Source: Chloroflexota bacterium (GTDB lineage Bacteria; Chloroflexota; Anaerolineae; J102). From it: a stretch of 6,853 nt of DNA. Below the pieces are notes generated by a model. The model saw nothing but the letters and a program-made list of their open reading frames with translations, did not search any database and was not told the DNA's origin. Shown here in pieces: positions 1 through 5,994 of this stretch (the stretch's first letter is position 1; every line of letters begins with the position of its first letter). Position numbers and translations under genes: made by a program. The stretch is taken from assembly GCA_013152695.1 (NCBI GenBank), contig JAADFV010000119.1, positions 1 to 6,853 on the forward strand, written 5' to 3'.

Positions 1-2
1 AT

Positions 3-518
3 CCGGACAGCATCGTCCTCCAGAACATGGGCTTTAGCGAGCTTCTGGAAACCCTGGGTATGACCGGTGTGCCCCAGCACACGACCCTCATTGGTGGCTA
101 TTTGCGCTTCTATGGTGATGTGCCCATTTACAATTATGGTTGTCTCTTCAATGTGCACGTGGGTGGCAAGCTCGCGCTCTGGTACTTTGCCGACACCAAT
201 CCCGAGCACAGCGGCGCCGATGCCTGGGGAGGCCAGCTCGGCGGTTATGTCACCGGCCAGCTCCTCTGCGTCGTCTCCGCCCGTGGTGACCTCACCCTCA
301 CCCTTTACCAACGCCCAGACCGCGACAACATCAGCATGACCGGTCAGTTCTGGGTGGCCGGCGGCATTGGCTTCTGCGATCCCGGCTCCTGGGATACCTG
401 GGATAATCGTTGGTGGGACGATAGCTGGTGCTGGACTTGCGGCGCCATGGTCGAGGCCAATTACAATGTCGATGTACCTGGCGACTGGGCCTGGAGCTAT
501 GACGCTGATTACGAGTAA
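3..518 (+). CDS. C-terminal part of an unrecognised Trp-rich protein (5' end outside window)
   Basis: The reading frame is open from the left edge (first full codon at base 3) to a TAA at 516-518, giving 171 visible residues. The first in-frame ATG is at 27, but nothing marks it as the true start, so this is most likely the end of a longer gene. Third codon positions are rich in C and G, which supports real coding. The visible part is rich in Gly, Tyr and Trp (11 Trp) with short alternating hydrophobic stretches, suggesting a beta-rich fold. Seven of the Trp fall within bases 351-434, in a segment containing WDTWDNRWWDDSWCWTC, which includes a CxxC pair. The end is acidic (WSYDADYE). There is no membrane segment in the fragment. 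I do not recognise the family. A secreted or surface protein, or a structural domain of a larger assembly, is possible, but the fragment alone cannot decide. It converges on the liv operon. Confidence 0.75.
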   Translation, partial: PDSIVLQNMGFSELLETLGMTGVPQHTTLIGGYLRFYGDVPIYNYGCLFNVHVGGKLALWYFADTNPEHSGADAWGGQLGGYVTGQLLCVVSARGDLTLTLYQRPDRDNISMTGQFWVAGGIGFCDPGSWDTWDNRWWDDSWCWTCGAMVEANYNVDVPGDWAWSYDADYE

Positions 519-560
519 AGTCTGCCCGCTCTCACCCAACCGATTTCATTAACCCTGAGC

Positions 561-594
561 AAAGGGGAAGCCCTGACCAAGCGGCTTCCCCTTT
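561..594. terminator. Hairpin terminator between convergent genes
   Basis: A perfect 12-bp inverted repeat (AAAGGGGAAGCC at 561-572, GGCTTCCCCTTT at 583-594) encloses a 10-nt loop. It lies 42 nt after the stop of the left-edge gene and 37 nt beyond the stop of livF on the other strand. The A/T ends of the stem supply three U's in either direction, so it can serve both transcripts. The U-tract is short on both sides, so its strength is uncertain. Confidence 0.8.
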
Positions 595-631
595 ATCTTG
601 CGAATGGGGTCTAATTCGTTGTAAGGAGTTC

Positions 632-1342
632 TCAAATGCCTAGATAGGCAGTGCGTACGGCTTCGTCTTGCTCGACCACCGAGGAAGGGCCGTCCATCTC
701 GACCTTGCCTTCGGCAAGAACGTAGGCATAATCACTCACCTTGAGGGCCATGCGCACGTTCTGCTCAACAAGCAAGATCGTGATCCCTTCGCGGCGGAGT
801 TTGCGCAGAGCCTGGAATAAGTCGAGGGTGAGCACGGGAGCCAGGCCCAGAGAAAGCTCGTCGATCATGAGGACGACAGGATCGGACATGATGCCCCGTG
901 CCACAGCCAGCATCTGTTGCTCACCGCCACTCATCGTGCCAGCTTTTTGGTTAGGGCGTTCTTTCAGCCGGGGAAAAAGCTCGAAGACCATTTCTATCCG
1001 CTGTTCGAAACCGGCACGAGCGCGTTGTGGCGTAGCGCCCATTTCCAGATTTTCGAGTACAGTCATATCTGTAAAGAGCTGTCTACCCTCCGGCACCATG
1101 ATCAAGCCCATTTCTGCTTTTGTGTAGGGAGGAAGTTTGCTGACATCCTCTCCTTGAAATATGATTTGGCCTTGCCAGGGTTTGAGTTGGCCCATAACCG
1201 TACGGAGCAGCGTGGTTTTTCCGGCACCATTCGAGCCAACCAGGGCTGTGAGTTGACCTTGTTCGATGGCCATATTCACACCCCAAAGAATTTGCAGTTC
1301 GCCATAGCCAGATGCGACATCACGGATTTCTAATAATGACAT
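632..1342 (-). CDS. livF: Branched-chain amino acid ABC transporter ATP-binding protein LivF
   Basis: This 236-residue cytoplasmic ATPase pairs with LivG to power the LivH/LivM channel. Its length is normal for LivF. Walker A is at residues 36-44 (GSNGAGKTT), the ABC signature at 138-142 (SGGEQ), and Walker B ends in the DE pair at 161-162 (VVLMIDE). The switch position carries Gln in LVEQN (191-195) instead of His, which is typical of LivF rather than LivG. The N-terminal LLEIRDVASGYGELQILWGV is also characteristic. The ATG at 1340-1342 overlaps the livG stop by one base (TGATG), and an AGGAGG at 1353-1358 precedes it by 10 nt. It is the last gene of the operon and ends at the hairpin at 561-594. 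Identification is firm at family level. The transported substrate cannot be read from this subunit. Confidence 0.95.
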   Translation of the reverse strand: MSLLEIRDVASGYGELQILWGVNMAIEQGQLTALVGSNGAGKTTLLRTVMGQLKPWQGQIIFQGEDVSKLPPYTKAEMGLIMVPEGRQLFTDMTVLENLEMGATPQRARAGFEQRIEMVFELFPRLKERPNQKAGTMSGGEQQMLAVARGIMSDPVVLMIDELSLGLAPVLTLDLFQALRKLRREGITILLVEQNVRMALKVSDYAYVLAEGKVEMDGPSSVVEQDEAVRTAYLGI

Positions 1343-2094
1343 CAGACTTTGTCCTCCTCGAGCAAGCGCGCCGCCAGATCAGGATCACCGAGGTAGGCCT
1401 CGATAACTTGCGGGTTTTGGGAAACTTCTTCGGGGGTGCCTTCGGCAATAAGCTCGCCATAATTGAGTACGATGATGTGGTCAGACAGATTCATCACGGC
1501 GTGCATGATGTGTTCGATCATGATGATGGTGACACCCTTTTCGCGAATCTCGCGAATAGTTTCCAGCATGGCGCTGACTTCGGTGTTATTGAGTCCGGCC
1601 AACACCTCATCAAGCAATAAGAGATACGGTCGCGAGGCAAGGGCGCGAGCCAATTCCAGCCGTTTCTTTTGGGCGACGTTAAGGCTGCTGGCAAGCACGT
1701 CAGCACGCGTATGCAAGCCCACAAATTCCATGATTTCTGTGGCTACGCGTGATGCTGCGCCCAGACTGAGATTTTCACGGCCATAGCAGGCGCCGACAAT
1801 CACATTTTCCCGGACGGTAAGTTCGTTGAGGGGGCGTACAATCTGATGCGTGCGCGCCAGGCCAAGATGGGCAGCGCGGTAAGTGGGAATGCCTGTGATC
1901 GGTTTACCGCGAAAGATGACATTGCCTTCAGTAGGGGTATAAACGCCATTGATACAGTTGAAGAGGGTCGTCTTGCCGGCACCATTAGGGCCGATCAGCC
2001 CCAATATCTGGCCTTCGGGTAGGGAAAAGGAGACATTTTTTACGGCGGTGAGGCCACCGAAACGTTTCGTCACATTCTGAACCTGTAAGATCAT
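1342..2094 (-). CDS. livG: Branched-chain amino acid ABC transporter ATP-binding protein LivG
   Basis: This 250-residue cytoplasmic ATPase is the partner of LivF. Walker A is at residues 35-43 (GPNGAGKTT), Walker B ends in D162-E163 (LLLLDE), the following D-loop region reads AGLN, and the switch His is H195 in MIEH. The C-terminal EAYLGD (232-237) is common to this family. The signature region reads [16 protein letters not shown] (137-152): the usual SGGQ is degenerate here. LivG proteins are often divergent at this position, so the ATPase is probably functional. I chose the ATG at 2092-2094 rather than an upstream ATG at 2136 because it forms an ATGA overlap with the livM stop, has a GGAGG 8 nt upstream, and starts with the family-typical [14 protein letters not shown]. 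The longer form would add 14 residues encoded inside livM. Confidence 0.95.
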   Translation of the reverse strand: MILQVQNVTKRFGGLTAVKNVSFSLPEGQILGLIGPNGAGKTTLFNCINGVYTPTEGNVIFRGKPITGIPTYRAAHLGLARTHQIVRPLNELTVRENVIVGACYGRENLSLGAASRVATEIMEFVGLHTRADVLASSLNVAQKKRLELARALASRPYLLLLDEVLAGLNNTEVSAMLETIREIREKGVTIIMIEHIMHAVMNLSDHIIVLNYGELIAEGTPEEVSQNPQVIEAYLGDPDLAARLLEEDKV

Positions 2095-3062
2095 TCCAGC
2101 ACCCTCCGCATCGTGGTAAAGCGTGATCGGAGCCAACCAATCGCCCCCGAAGGAATGAAGAGAACGATTAAAAGAAGGAGAAAGCCAGCTACAGCAAGCT
2201 GGATATTCTTGAAAATGGGGCTGGTGAGCAGAACTTTACGTAATTGTTGATAGGCAGCGCCACCTACAATCGGCCCAAGCACTGTCCCCTGCCCGCCCAG
2301 CATCACCATGACAATGAGCTCGATGGAGAGATGCAGGCGGAAGGCATCTCCTGGCTCGATATTGCCGTTCTTGAAGAAGAACAGCACGCCAATCAGGCCC
2401 GGGAAGATGGCCGAAAGCACATAAGCCCAGGTCTTGACATTGGGGGCAACCACGCCCATCACTTCGGCTGCATCCTCATCTTCGCGAATGGCCATCAGTC
2501 CCAATCCAAATTTCGAACGTTTGACGCTGTAGCTGGTGATGATTACGGCAAAGGTGATCAGAATCAGGCCGCCGTAGACGATCCACAAGGCCTGCATGGC
2601 ACCGCCATAATCATTGTAGATCGAAAATTTCATGTCCATGCCGGTGGGGCCACCAAAGGGTGTGAAATTATTGATGAAGGCACGTATTGCTTCGTTGACA
2701 CCGATGGTTGCCAAGGCAAAATAGGCCCCTCGCAAGCGCAGGATCGATTTTCCCAGGAGGAATGCGAGGATACCGGCCGAGACCCCGCCTGCGAGCACGG
2801 CCATGACGAGGTGCCAATGCAGAACGGTGAGAGCATAAAAGCCAACATAGCCACCCAGGCCAAAGAAAACGATATGCCCGAAGCTGACGTAGCCGGTGTA
2901 GCCCAGAAGGATGTTAAGGCTGGAGGCCAGAGCCAGAGACATGAGGACGGTAAAGACTGTTTCGCGAGCACTGGCGCTGTTCGAAATAACGGGGTACAGT
3001 GCCAGGAGGAAAACCAGGAGCAGGGAAATGAGTAAACCGGGGTGTTTTTGTATCGCTTTCAT
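2091..3062 (-). CDS. livM: Branched-chain amino acid ABC transporter permease LivM
   Basis: A 323-residue inner-membrane permease that forms the transport channel with LivH. Many hydrophobic segments are visible, starting at residues 10-27. Family hallmarks are GYTGYVSFGH (54-63), LRLRGAYFALATIG (108-121), the cytoplasmic coupling (EAA-like) segment GLMAIREDEDAAEVMGV (188-204) that contacts the ATPases, and MLGGQGTVLGPIVGG (254-268). Length is typical for LivM-type permeases without an N-terminal extension. Both ends overlap neighbours by 4 bp (ATGA with livH upstream and with livG downstream), which indicates translational coupling and stoichiometric synthesis of the membrane complex. Family assignment is firm. 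Whether the importer prefers Leu/Ile/Val or a related amide or urea cannot be told from the permease. Confidence 0.95.
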   Translation of the reverse strand: MKAIQKHPGLLISLLLVFLLALYPVISNSASARETVFTVLMSLALASSLNILLGYTGYVSFGHIVFFGLGGYVGFYALTVLHWHLVMAVLAGGVSAGILAFLLGKSILRLRGAYFALATIGVNEAIRAFINNFTPFGGPTGMDMKFSIYNDYGGAMQALWIVYGGLILITFAVIITSYSVKRSKFGLGLMAIREDEDAAEVMGVVAPNVKTWAYVLSAIFPGLIGVLFFFKNGNIEPGDAFRLHLSIELIVMVMLGGQGTVLGPIVGGAAYQQLRKVLLTSPIFKNIQLAVAGFLLLLIVLFIPSGAIGWLRSRFTTMRRVLE

Positions 3063-3919
3063 TCTTTAGCCCCCAAAATACCTTGAGGTCGCACCAAAAG
3101 GATGATGACAAATAACAGGAACTCGAGGACCGGCACCCAGGTAGTTTTCATGAAAACAGGCACAATTCCCTCCATCAAGCCCAAAATGAGGCCACCGATC
3201 AGTGCCCCGAGCGGGTTACCCATCCCGCCCATCACGACGATGACAAAGCTCTTGAGCTCGTAGCTGCCGCCGGCGAGGATGTTGATGGGAAAGATGGTGG
3301 CGATCAGGCCTCCGGCAATGGCCGCGAGCATAGTGCCAATGCCAAAGCTGAGGGCGAGGATGCGCGTGGAGGGAATGCCCATAAGCTCGGCCGAGGCGCG
3401 GTTGTTGGCTACGGCGCGAATGTATTTGCCGGGACGGGTACGGTGTAGGAACCAGTAAAGCGCGGCCGTAACCAGGACAGCAATCAACGAGGCTGCCAAC
3501 CGTGTCCCCGTGACAGTGATAGGGCCGGCGGAAAGGGTGCCTAAGCCGTATTCCACATTGTAGGAAGAAGTCGTAAAGATGGATGTTCCGATACCGATGA
3601 TCATCATGTTTACGGAAAAGGTTGACAACAAACTCGAAAGGTGGGGGGCGTCGATCACGGGGTGCACGGCTACCAGGTACATGACTAAACCAAACAGCAG
3701 TCCTAAAATCGCCACCAAGATTAGGGCAACGAAAGGATTGAGTCCCAGTAGCGAAAAGAGAAGGTAAACCCCAAACATGCCCAGGGCGATAATCGGACCG
3801 TGGGCGAGGTTGATGACGTCCATTACACCGAAGATCAGCGAAAGCCCCATTGCTGCAATTCCGTAAACAAAACCGATGAGCAGGCCATCAATCAACGATG
3901 CCAATAAGACATTGACCAT
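3059..3919 (-). CDS. livH: Branched-chain amino acid ABC transporter permease LivH
   Basis: A 286-residue inner-membrane permease, partner of LivM. Hallmarks are the N-terminal LIDGLLIGFVYGIAAMGLSL, GVMDVINLAHG (31-41), the coupling segment GKYIRAVANNRASAELMGI (164-182) and VMGGMGNPLGALIGG (229-243). It ends in LLVRPQGILG, as many LivH proteins do. The frame is open further upstream to 4105, but that extension runs into the livK coding region and the intergenic hairpin. The ATG at 3917-3919 has a GGAG 7 nt upstream (3927-3930) and starts directly at the conserved N-terminus, so it is preferred. The gene lies 85 nt after the livK stop, with a hairpin in the gap, and overlaps livM by 4 bp. Confidence 0.95.
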   Translation of the reverse strand: MVNVLLASLIDGLLIGFVYGIAAMGLSLIFGVMDVINLAHGPIIALGMFGVYLLFSLLGLNPFVALILVAILGLLFGLVMYLVAVHPVIDAPHLSSLLSTFSVNMMIIGIGTSIFTTSSYNVEYGLGTLSAGPITVTGTRLAASLIAVLVTAALYWFLHRTRPGKYIRAVANNRASAELMGIPSTRILALSFGIGTMLAAIAGGLIATIFPINILAGGSYELKSFVIVVMGGMGNPLGALIGGLILGLMEGIVPVFMKTTWVPVLEFLLFVIILLVRPQGILGAKE

Positions 3920-3951
3920 AGGGATGCTCCGTGGAGAGAAGGTTGGGTATG

Positions 3952-3986
3952 GAGAAGCGCACGGGCGCATTGCCTGTGCGCTTCTC
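3952..3986. promoter_or_regulatory. Strong intercistronic hairpin between livK and livH
   Basis: GAGAAGCGCAC (3952-3962) is perfectly complementary to GTGCGCTTCTC (3976-3986). The stem extends inward through one G-U and three further pairs to a 5-nt loop at 3967-3971, about 15 bp in all. There is no T-tract on the minus strand (the sequence continues CCATACCC), so it is not a classical terminator. It begins about 18 nt after the livK stop. In importer operons such hairpins commonly protect the upstream binding-protein mRNA from 3' decay or cause partial termination, giving excess LivK over LivHMGF. That role is inferred here. Confidence 0.75.
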
Positions 3987-4004
3987 ATTAAAGTGTGGAG
4001 AGAA

Positions 4005-5288
4005 TTAGCGAATGGGGTAGAGGGGTTCGGCAGTGGCGCCGGCAGTGGGCCAGACCACCTGTTTGACAAGGTTACCGGCATCATCTCGCTGCCACTGGAT
4101 GACAATCATGCCGTGGCCAATTTGCAGACCATGGGCTTCGGCCGAGGTGTCGAATTTGAGTGGCCCGAAGAAGGTCATCAAGTTCGTGGCGTCTAATGCG
4201 GCCTTTACTTTGGCGGTCTCGAGAGAATCAGCCTTTTGGATAGCATTTTGCAGGAGTAGACCGGCAGCATAACCGCCAGCGGCATGGTAAGAGGGTGGTT
4301 CGCCGTAAGTTTCTTCGAACTTCTTGGCGAAGTCTGCACTGCTGATACCCAGCCAATCCATGCCCGCTGCTTTGGCTGCTTCTTCCGAATATTTAGCTGC
4401 TGCTTCCCACTGGCTGGGGCCGGCAACACCGACGGCAGCATCACCCAGTTCGGCAAAGGTGGGTTCGGGAGGAGCTACGAGCAGGGAGATGAATTTGATG
4501 GGCAGATTCTTTTCGTTGAGCTGGCGAGCAAAGGTGCTCCCGTCCTGGAAGTGACCACCACCAAGAATTGCATCGGGCCCGGCAGCCTGGATTTTGTTGA
4601 TGAAGGGGTTGAAGTCTCTGGTGTCGGGATCATAACCTTCGAAGAGCACGATTTCGAAGCCTTGTTGCTCGGCATAAGCCTTGGCTGCTTCGACCACTGC
4701 CGTGGAGAATTTCGAGTTTTCGTAGACGAAGGCGATTTTCTTGGCAGAAGCATCAACCGAGGCCAGCAGATCCACGGAGCTCGTAAGATAGCGGCTGGCC
4801 GGTGTGTATGCCTGGTAGACCAAGGTGTAACCCTGCTTGTAGGTGGCATCAGAAGCAGCACCCGTGGTGATCATCACTTTACCGTACTGCTCGGCGATGA
4901 CGGCGGCCGCGGCGGTGAGACCGCTGGAATAGGGGCTGATCAGGAAGTCGGCATTGTCTTCGGTTGCGAGCCGGGTGTAGAGCTCTTGCACCCGATCTTT
5001 GTTCGATTCATCATCGTAGAATTTGGAGGCGAACTTGAGGACAGTGCCATCGCTGAGTTTGATGCCGCCGGCGTTATTGACATCGTCCATCCACAGTTTG
5101 AGACCGTTACTTTGCCGGCTTGATTCTACGTTGTATTTCCCCGTCTGCGAGGCTGTAAAGCCAATTGTCACCACTTTTTCGCCTCCGCCAGCTGTGCTCT
5201 CTGTGGGTGGTGCTGGCGTGGCGCAGGCCGTGAGCATCATCGCGACGATCACGACAAGAGCGAGAATGAGTGCAACTTTACGTGACAT
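4005..5288 (-). CDS. livK: Branched-chain amino acid ABC transporter substrate-binding lipoprotein (LivK-like)
   Basis: A 427-residue extracytoplasmic binding protein of the Leu/Ile/Val-binding (Peripla_BP_6) family that delivers ligand to LivHM. The N-terminus is a lipoprotein signal: MSRK, a hydrophobic core, then lipobox LTAC with Cys at residue 22, followed by a flexible Pro/Thr/Ser/Gly linker to about residue 37. The binding fold starts at VVTIGFTASQTGKY (39-52) and continues with NGLKLWMDDVNNAGGI (61-76). Near the C-terminus, YGEPPSYHAAGGYAAGLLL is typical of the family. It is longer than E. coli LivK (about 370 residues), mainly because of the linker and loops. The ATG at 5286-5288 is chosen over one 16 codons upstream because AGGAGG (5297-5302) sits 8 nt before it and it opens directly on the signal peptide. 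It is first in the operon. Ligand specificity (branched-chain amino acid, amide or urea) is not determined. Confidence 0.92.
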   Translation of the reverse strand: MSRKVALILALVVIVAMMLTACATPAPPTESTAGGGEKVVTIGFTASQTGKYNVESSRQSNGLKLWMDDVNNAGGIKLSDGTVLKFASKFYDDESNKDRVQELYTRLATEDNADFLISPYSSGLTAAAAVIAEQYGKVMITTGAASDATYKQGYTLVYQAYTPASRYLTSSVDLLASVDASAKKIAFVYENSKFSTAVVEAAKAYAEQQGFEIVLFEGYDPDTRDFNPFINKIQAAGPDAILGGGHFQDGSTFARQLNEKNLPIKFISLLVAPPEPTFAELGDAAVGVAGPSQWEAAAKYSEEAAKAAGMDWLGISSADFAKKFEETYGEPPSYHAAGGYAAGLLLQNAIQKADSLETAKVKAALDATNLMTFFGPLKFDTSAEAHGLQIGHGMIVIQWQRDDAGNLVKQVVWPTAGATAEPLYPIR

Positions 5289-5296
5289 GAGACTAT

Positions 5297-5302
5297 CCTC
5301 CT
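5297..5302 (-). promoter_or_regulatory. Ribosome binding site of livK
   Basis: AGGAGG on the minus strand lies 8 nt before the ATG at 5286-5288. It decides the livK start: the in-frame ATG 16 codons upstream would place this site inside the coding region and put a non-signal-like peptide before the lipoprotein signal. Confidence 0.8.
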
Positions 5303-5405
5303 GGAACATGAATGGGTGGAGAGAAAGAAGAAACATGATTCGATCATGGAATCGCCATTCTTATGAGAATGACAGTCGTCTGACGATGCGTTATCCGTTG
5401 TATGC

Positions 5406-5414
5406 TCACCTCCT
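5406..5414 (-). promoter_or_regulatory. Orphan Shine-Dalgarno-like sequence in the livK leader
   Basis: The minus strand reads AGGAGGTGA, a 9-nt match to the complement of the 16S rRNA 3' end, stronger than the RBS of livK itself. No ATG or TTG lies at a usable distance. The GTG inside it could open only a 21-codon frame, with its own SD too close. It lies about 118 nt upstream of the livK start. It could be the remnant of a leader peptide, or a ribosome-binding stabiliser of the kind described for Bacillus cry3A mRNA (STAB-SD), or chance. Confidence 0.45.
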
Positions 5415-5430
5415 CGTGAACGTTGGGCAA

Positions 5431-5457
5431 CCAAGCTCGGTACGATAATGAGCTTGG
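5431..5457. repeat. Inverted repeat CCAAGCTC-11-GAGCTTGG
   Basis: A perfect 8-bp inverted repeat with an 11-nt spacer (5439-5449) lies in the livK upstream region. It has the dimensions of either a dyad operator for a dimeric regulator or a leader hairpin. It is about 140 bp upstream of the livK start and downstream of the tentative promoter at 5530-5558. Confidence 0.45.
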
Positions 5458-5467
5458 CTATCTTCTA

Positions 5468-5497
5468 TTATGGCGATTTATCCCAAATAAGCCATAA
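5468..5497. repeat. AT-rich inverted repeat in the livK upstream region
   Basis: TTATGGC (5468-5474) pairs with GCCATAA (5491-5497). After a 3-nt bulge an inner TTAT/ATAA (5478-5481 with 5487-5490) closes a 5-nt loop. It could form a leader hairpin, or mark an operator near the start of the transcript. Confidence 0.4.
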
Positions 5498-5529
5498 AAA
5501 TGACCCCACCAATTCTAAAAAAAGTATAA

Positions 5530-5558
5530 ATATTACAGTGAGAATGAACTCCGATCAA
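5530..5558 (-). promoter_or_regulatory. Tentative promoter of the liv operon
   Basis: On the minus strand TTGATC (5553-5558) and TAATAT (5530-5535) are separated by exactly 17 nt. Each matches four of six consensus positions. The -35 box begins within the T-tract of the terminator of the preceding gene, an economical arrangement. A TATACT a few bases further downstream is a better -10 alone but lacks a matching -35. Other promoters closer to livK cannot be excluded. Confidence 0.35.
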
Positions 5559-5600
5559 AAAAGGCGATTGCTCGCGAACGGGTCGCGTCAATCGCCTTTT
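5557..5600 (-). terminator. Intrinsic terminator of the slyD-rrm unit
   Basis: A perfect 12-bp stem, AAAAGGCGATTG (5559-5570) with CAATCGCCTTTT (5589-5600), carries an inner CGCGA/TCGCG extension (5573-5577 with 5583-5587). On the minus strand the stem runs into a T6 tract (complement of 5557-5562), as expected for Rho-independent termination. It begins about 51 nt after the stop of the RRM gene. The opposite strand has T4 and could also terminate weakly. Confidence 0.88.
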
Positions 5601-5628
5601 GGTGCTATACAGTTGGTGCGGGCAAGCT

Positions 5629-5644
5629 GAGATCAGATGATCTC
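5629..5644. repeat. Short inverted repeat just after the RRM gene
   Basis: GAGATCA and TGATCTC are separated by 2 nt, 8 nt beyond the RRM stop codon and between it and the terminator. There is no T-tract. It may add to the 3'-end structure of the mRNA or be a small dyad of no function. Confidence 0.3.
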
Positions 5645-5651
5645 GCGATGC

Positions 5652-5945
5652 TTACCAGCGGCGTTCGCGACGACGATCGTTGCGGTAGCCACGGTTTTCT
5701 TCACGGGGGCGAGCTTCGTTGACTTTGAGGTCGCGGCCGTCAAGTTCGGTACCATTGAGTCCGTTGATAGCAGCACGTGCTTCGTCGGCAGAATCCATTT
5801 CCACAAAGCCAAAGCCACGGGAACGACCGGTATTACGGTCTTTAATGATTGCAACTGAGCTAACGGCTCCGTAAGCAGCGAAAGTATCGCGAAGTTGATC
5901 TTCGGTGGTGCTCCAGGGGAGGTTTCCAACATAAATGTTTGTCAT
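5652..5945 (-). CDS. Single-RRM RNA-binding protein
   Basis: A 97-residue protein consisting of one RNA recognition motif plus a short basic tail. RNP2 is IYVGNL (4-9) and RNP1 is RGFGFVEM (43-50), with the RNA-stacking aromatic residues Tyr5, Phe45 and Phe47 in place. The rest of the fold (MDSADEARAAINGLNGTELDGRDLKVNEA region) is standard. The C-terminus (79-97) is Arg-rich and ends RRRERRW, a short version of the Gly/Arg tails of the cyanobacterial Rbp family, several members of which are cold-induced. A role as RNA chaperone or mRNA-binding protein is inferred from family. The ATG at 5943-5945 has only a weak AGGA upstream. The gene follows slyD by 49 nt with no terminator between, so the two are probably cotranscribed, and it ends at the terminator at 5557-5600. 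Confidence 0.93.
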   Translation of the reverse strand: MTNIYVGNLPWSTTEDQLRDTFAAYGAVSSVAIIKDRNTGRSRGFGFVEMDSADEARAAINGLNGTELDGRDLKVNEARPREENRGYRNDRRRERRW

Positions 5946-5994
5946 GATAGTGTCCTATTCTGAGGATGAAAGAGAGAGAAGAAACGGAAGGGAA

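Larger units (their letters stand above)
5289..5529 (-). other. Gene-free, structured leader region upstream of livK
   Basis: No convincing gene is found here on either strand. The region is rich in inverted repeats. From the livK side outward these are CATGAT/ATCATG (5334-5348, 3-nt loop), CATTCT/AGAATG (5356-5371, 4-nt loop), CCAAGCTC/GAGCTTGG (5431-5457, 11-nt loop) and TTATGGC/GCCATAA (5468-5497, with an inner TTAT/ATAA). A 9-nt segment at 5470-5478 is also complementary to 5350-5358, which would be a long-range pairing incompatible with the local hairpins. If transcription starts near 5523, this is an unusually long 5' leader of about 235 nt. I do not recognise any known riboswitch class in it. 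Function is inferred only from its position and structure. Confidence 0.5.

Noticed and set aside
622..647. Good plus-strand Shine-Dalgarno (TAAGGAG) followed by ATG at 636
   Set aside because: The frame is ATG CCT AGA TAG, only three codons. It overlaps the end of livF antisense and is downstream of the terminator.
2244..3035. Long plus-strand open frame (263 codons) opposite livM
   Set aside because: It lies fully antisense to a clear LivM gene. Its protein is a Gln/His/Asp-rich mix without a fold, as expected from the complement of a membrane-protein gene.
4284..5123. Plus-strand open frame (279 codons) opposite livK
   Set aside because: Antisense to the well-supported binding-protein gene, no RBS, no recognisable domain. 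It arises from the codon bias of livK.
5349..5414. Possible GTG-initiated leader peptide of 21 codons before livK
   Set aside because: The SD would sit almost on the GTG, and the peptide contains no run of Leu, Ile or Val codons of the kind expected for amino-acid attenuation (a few scattered Ile and Val only).
5249..5434. Minus-strand frame of 61 codons in the livK leader
   Set aside because: It runs out of frame into livK, has no RBS at its ATG and a Ser/His/Cys-rich product. It looks like a chance frame.
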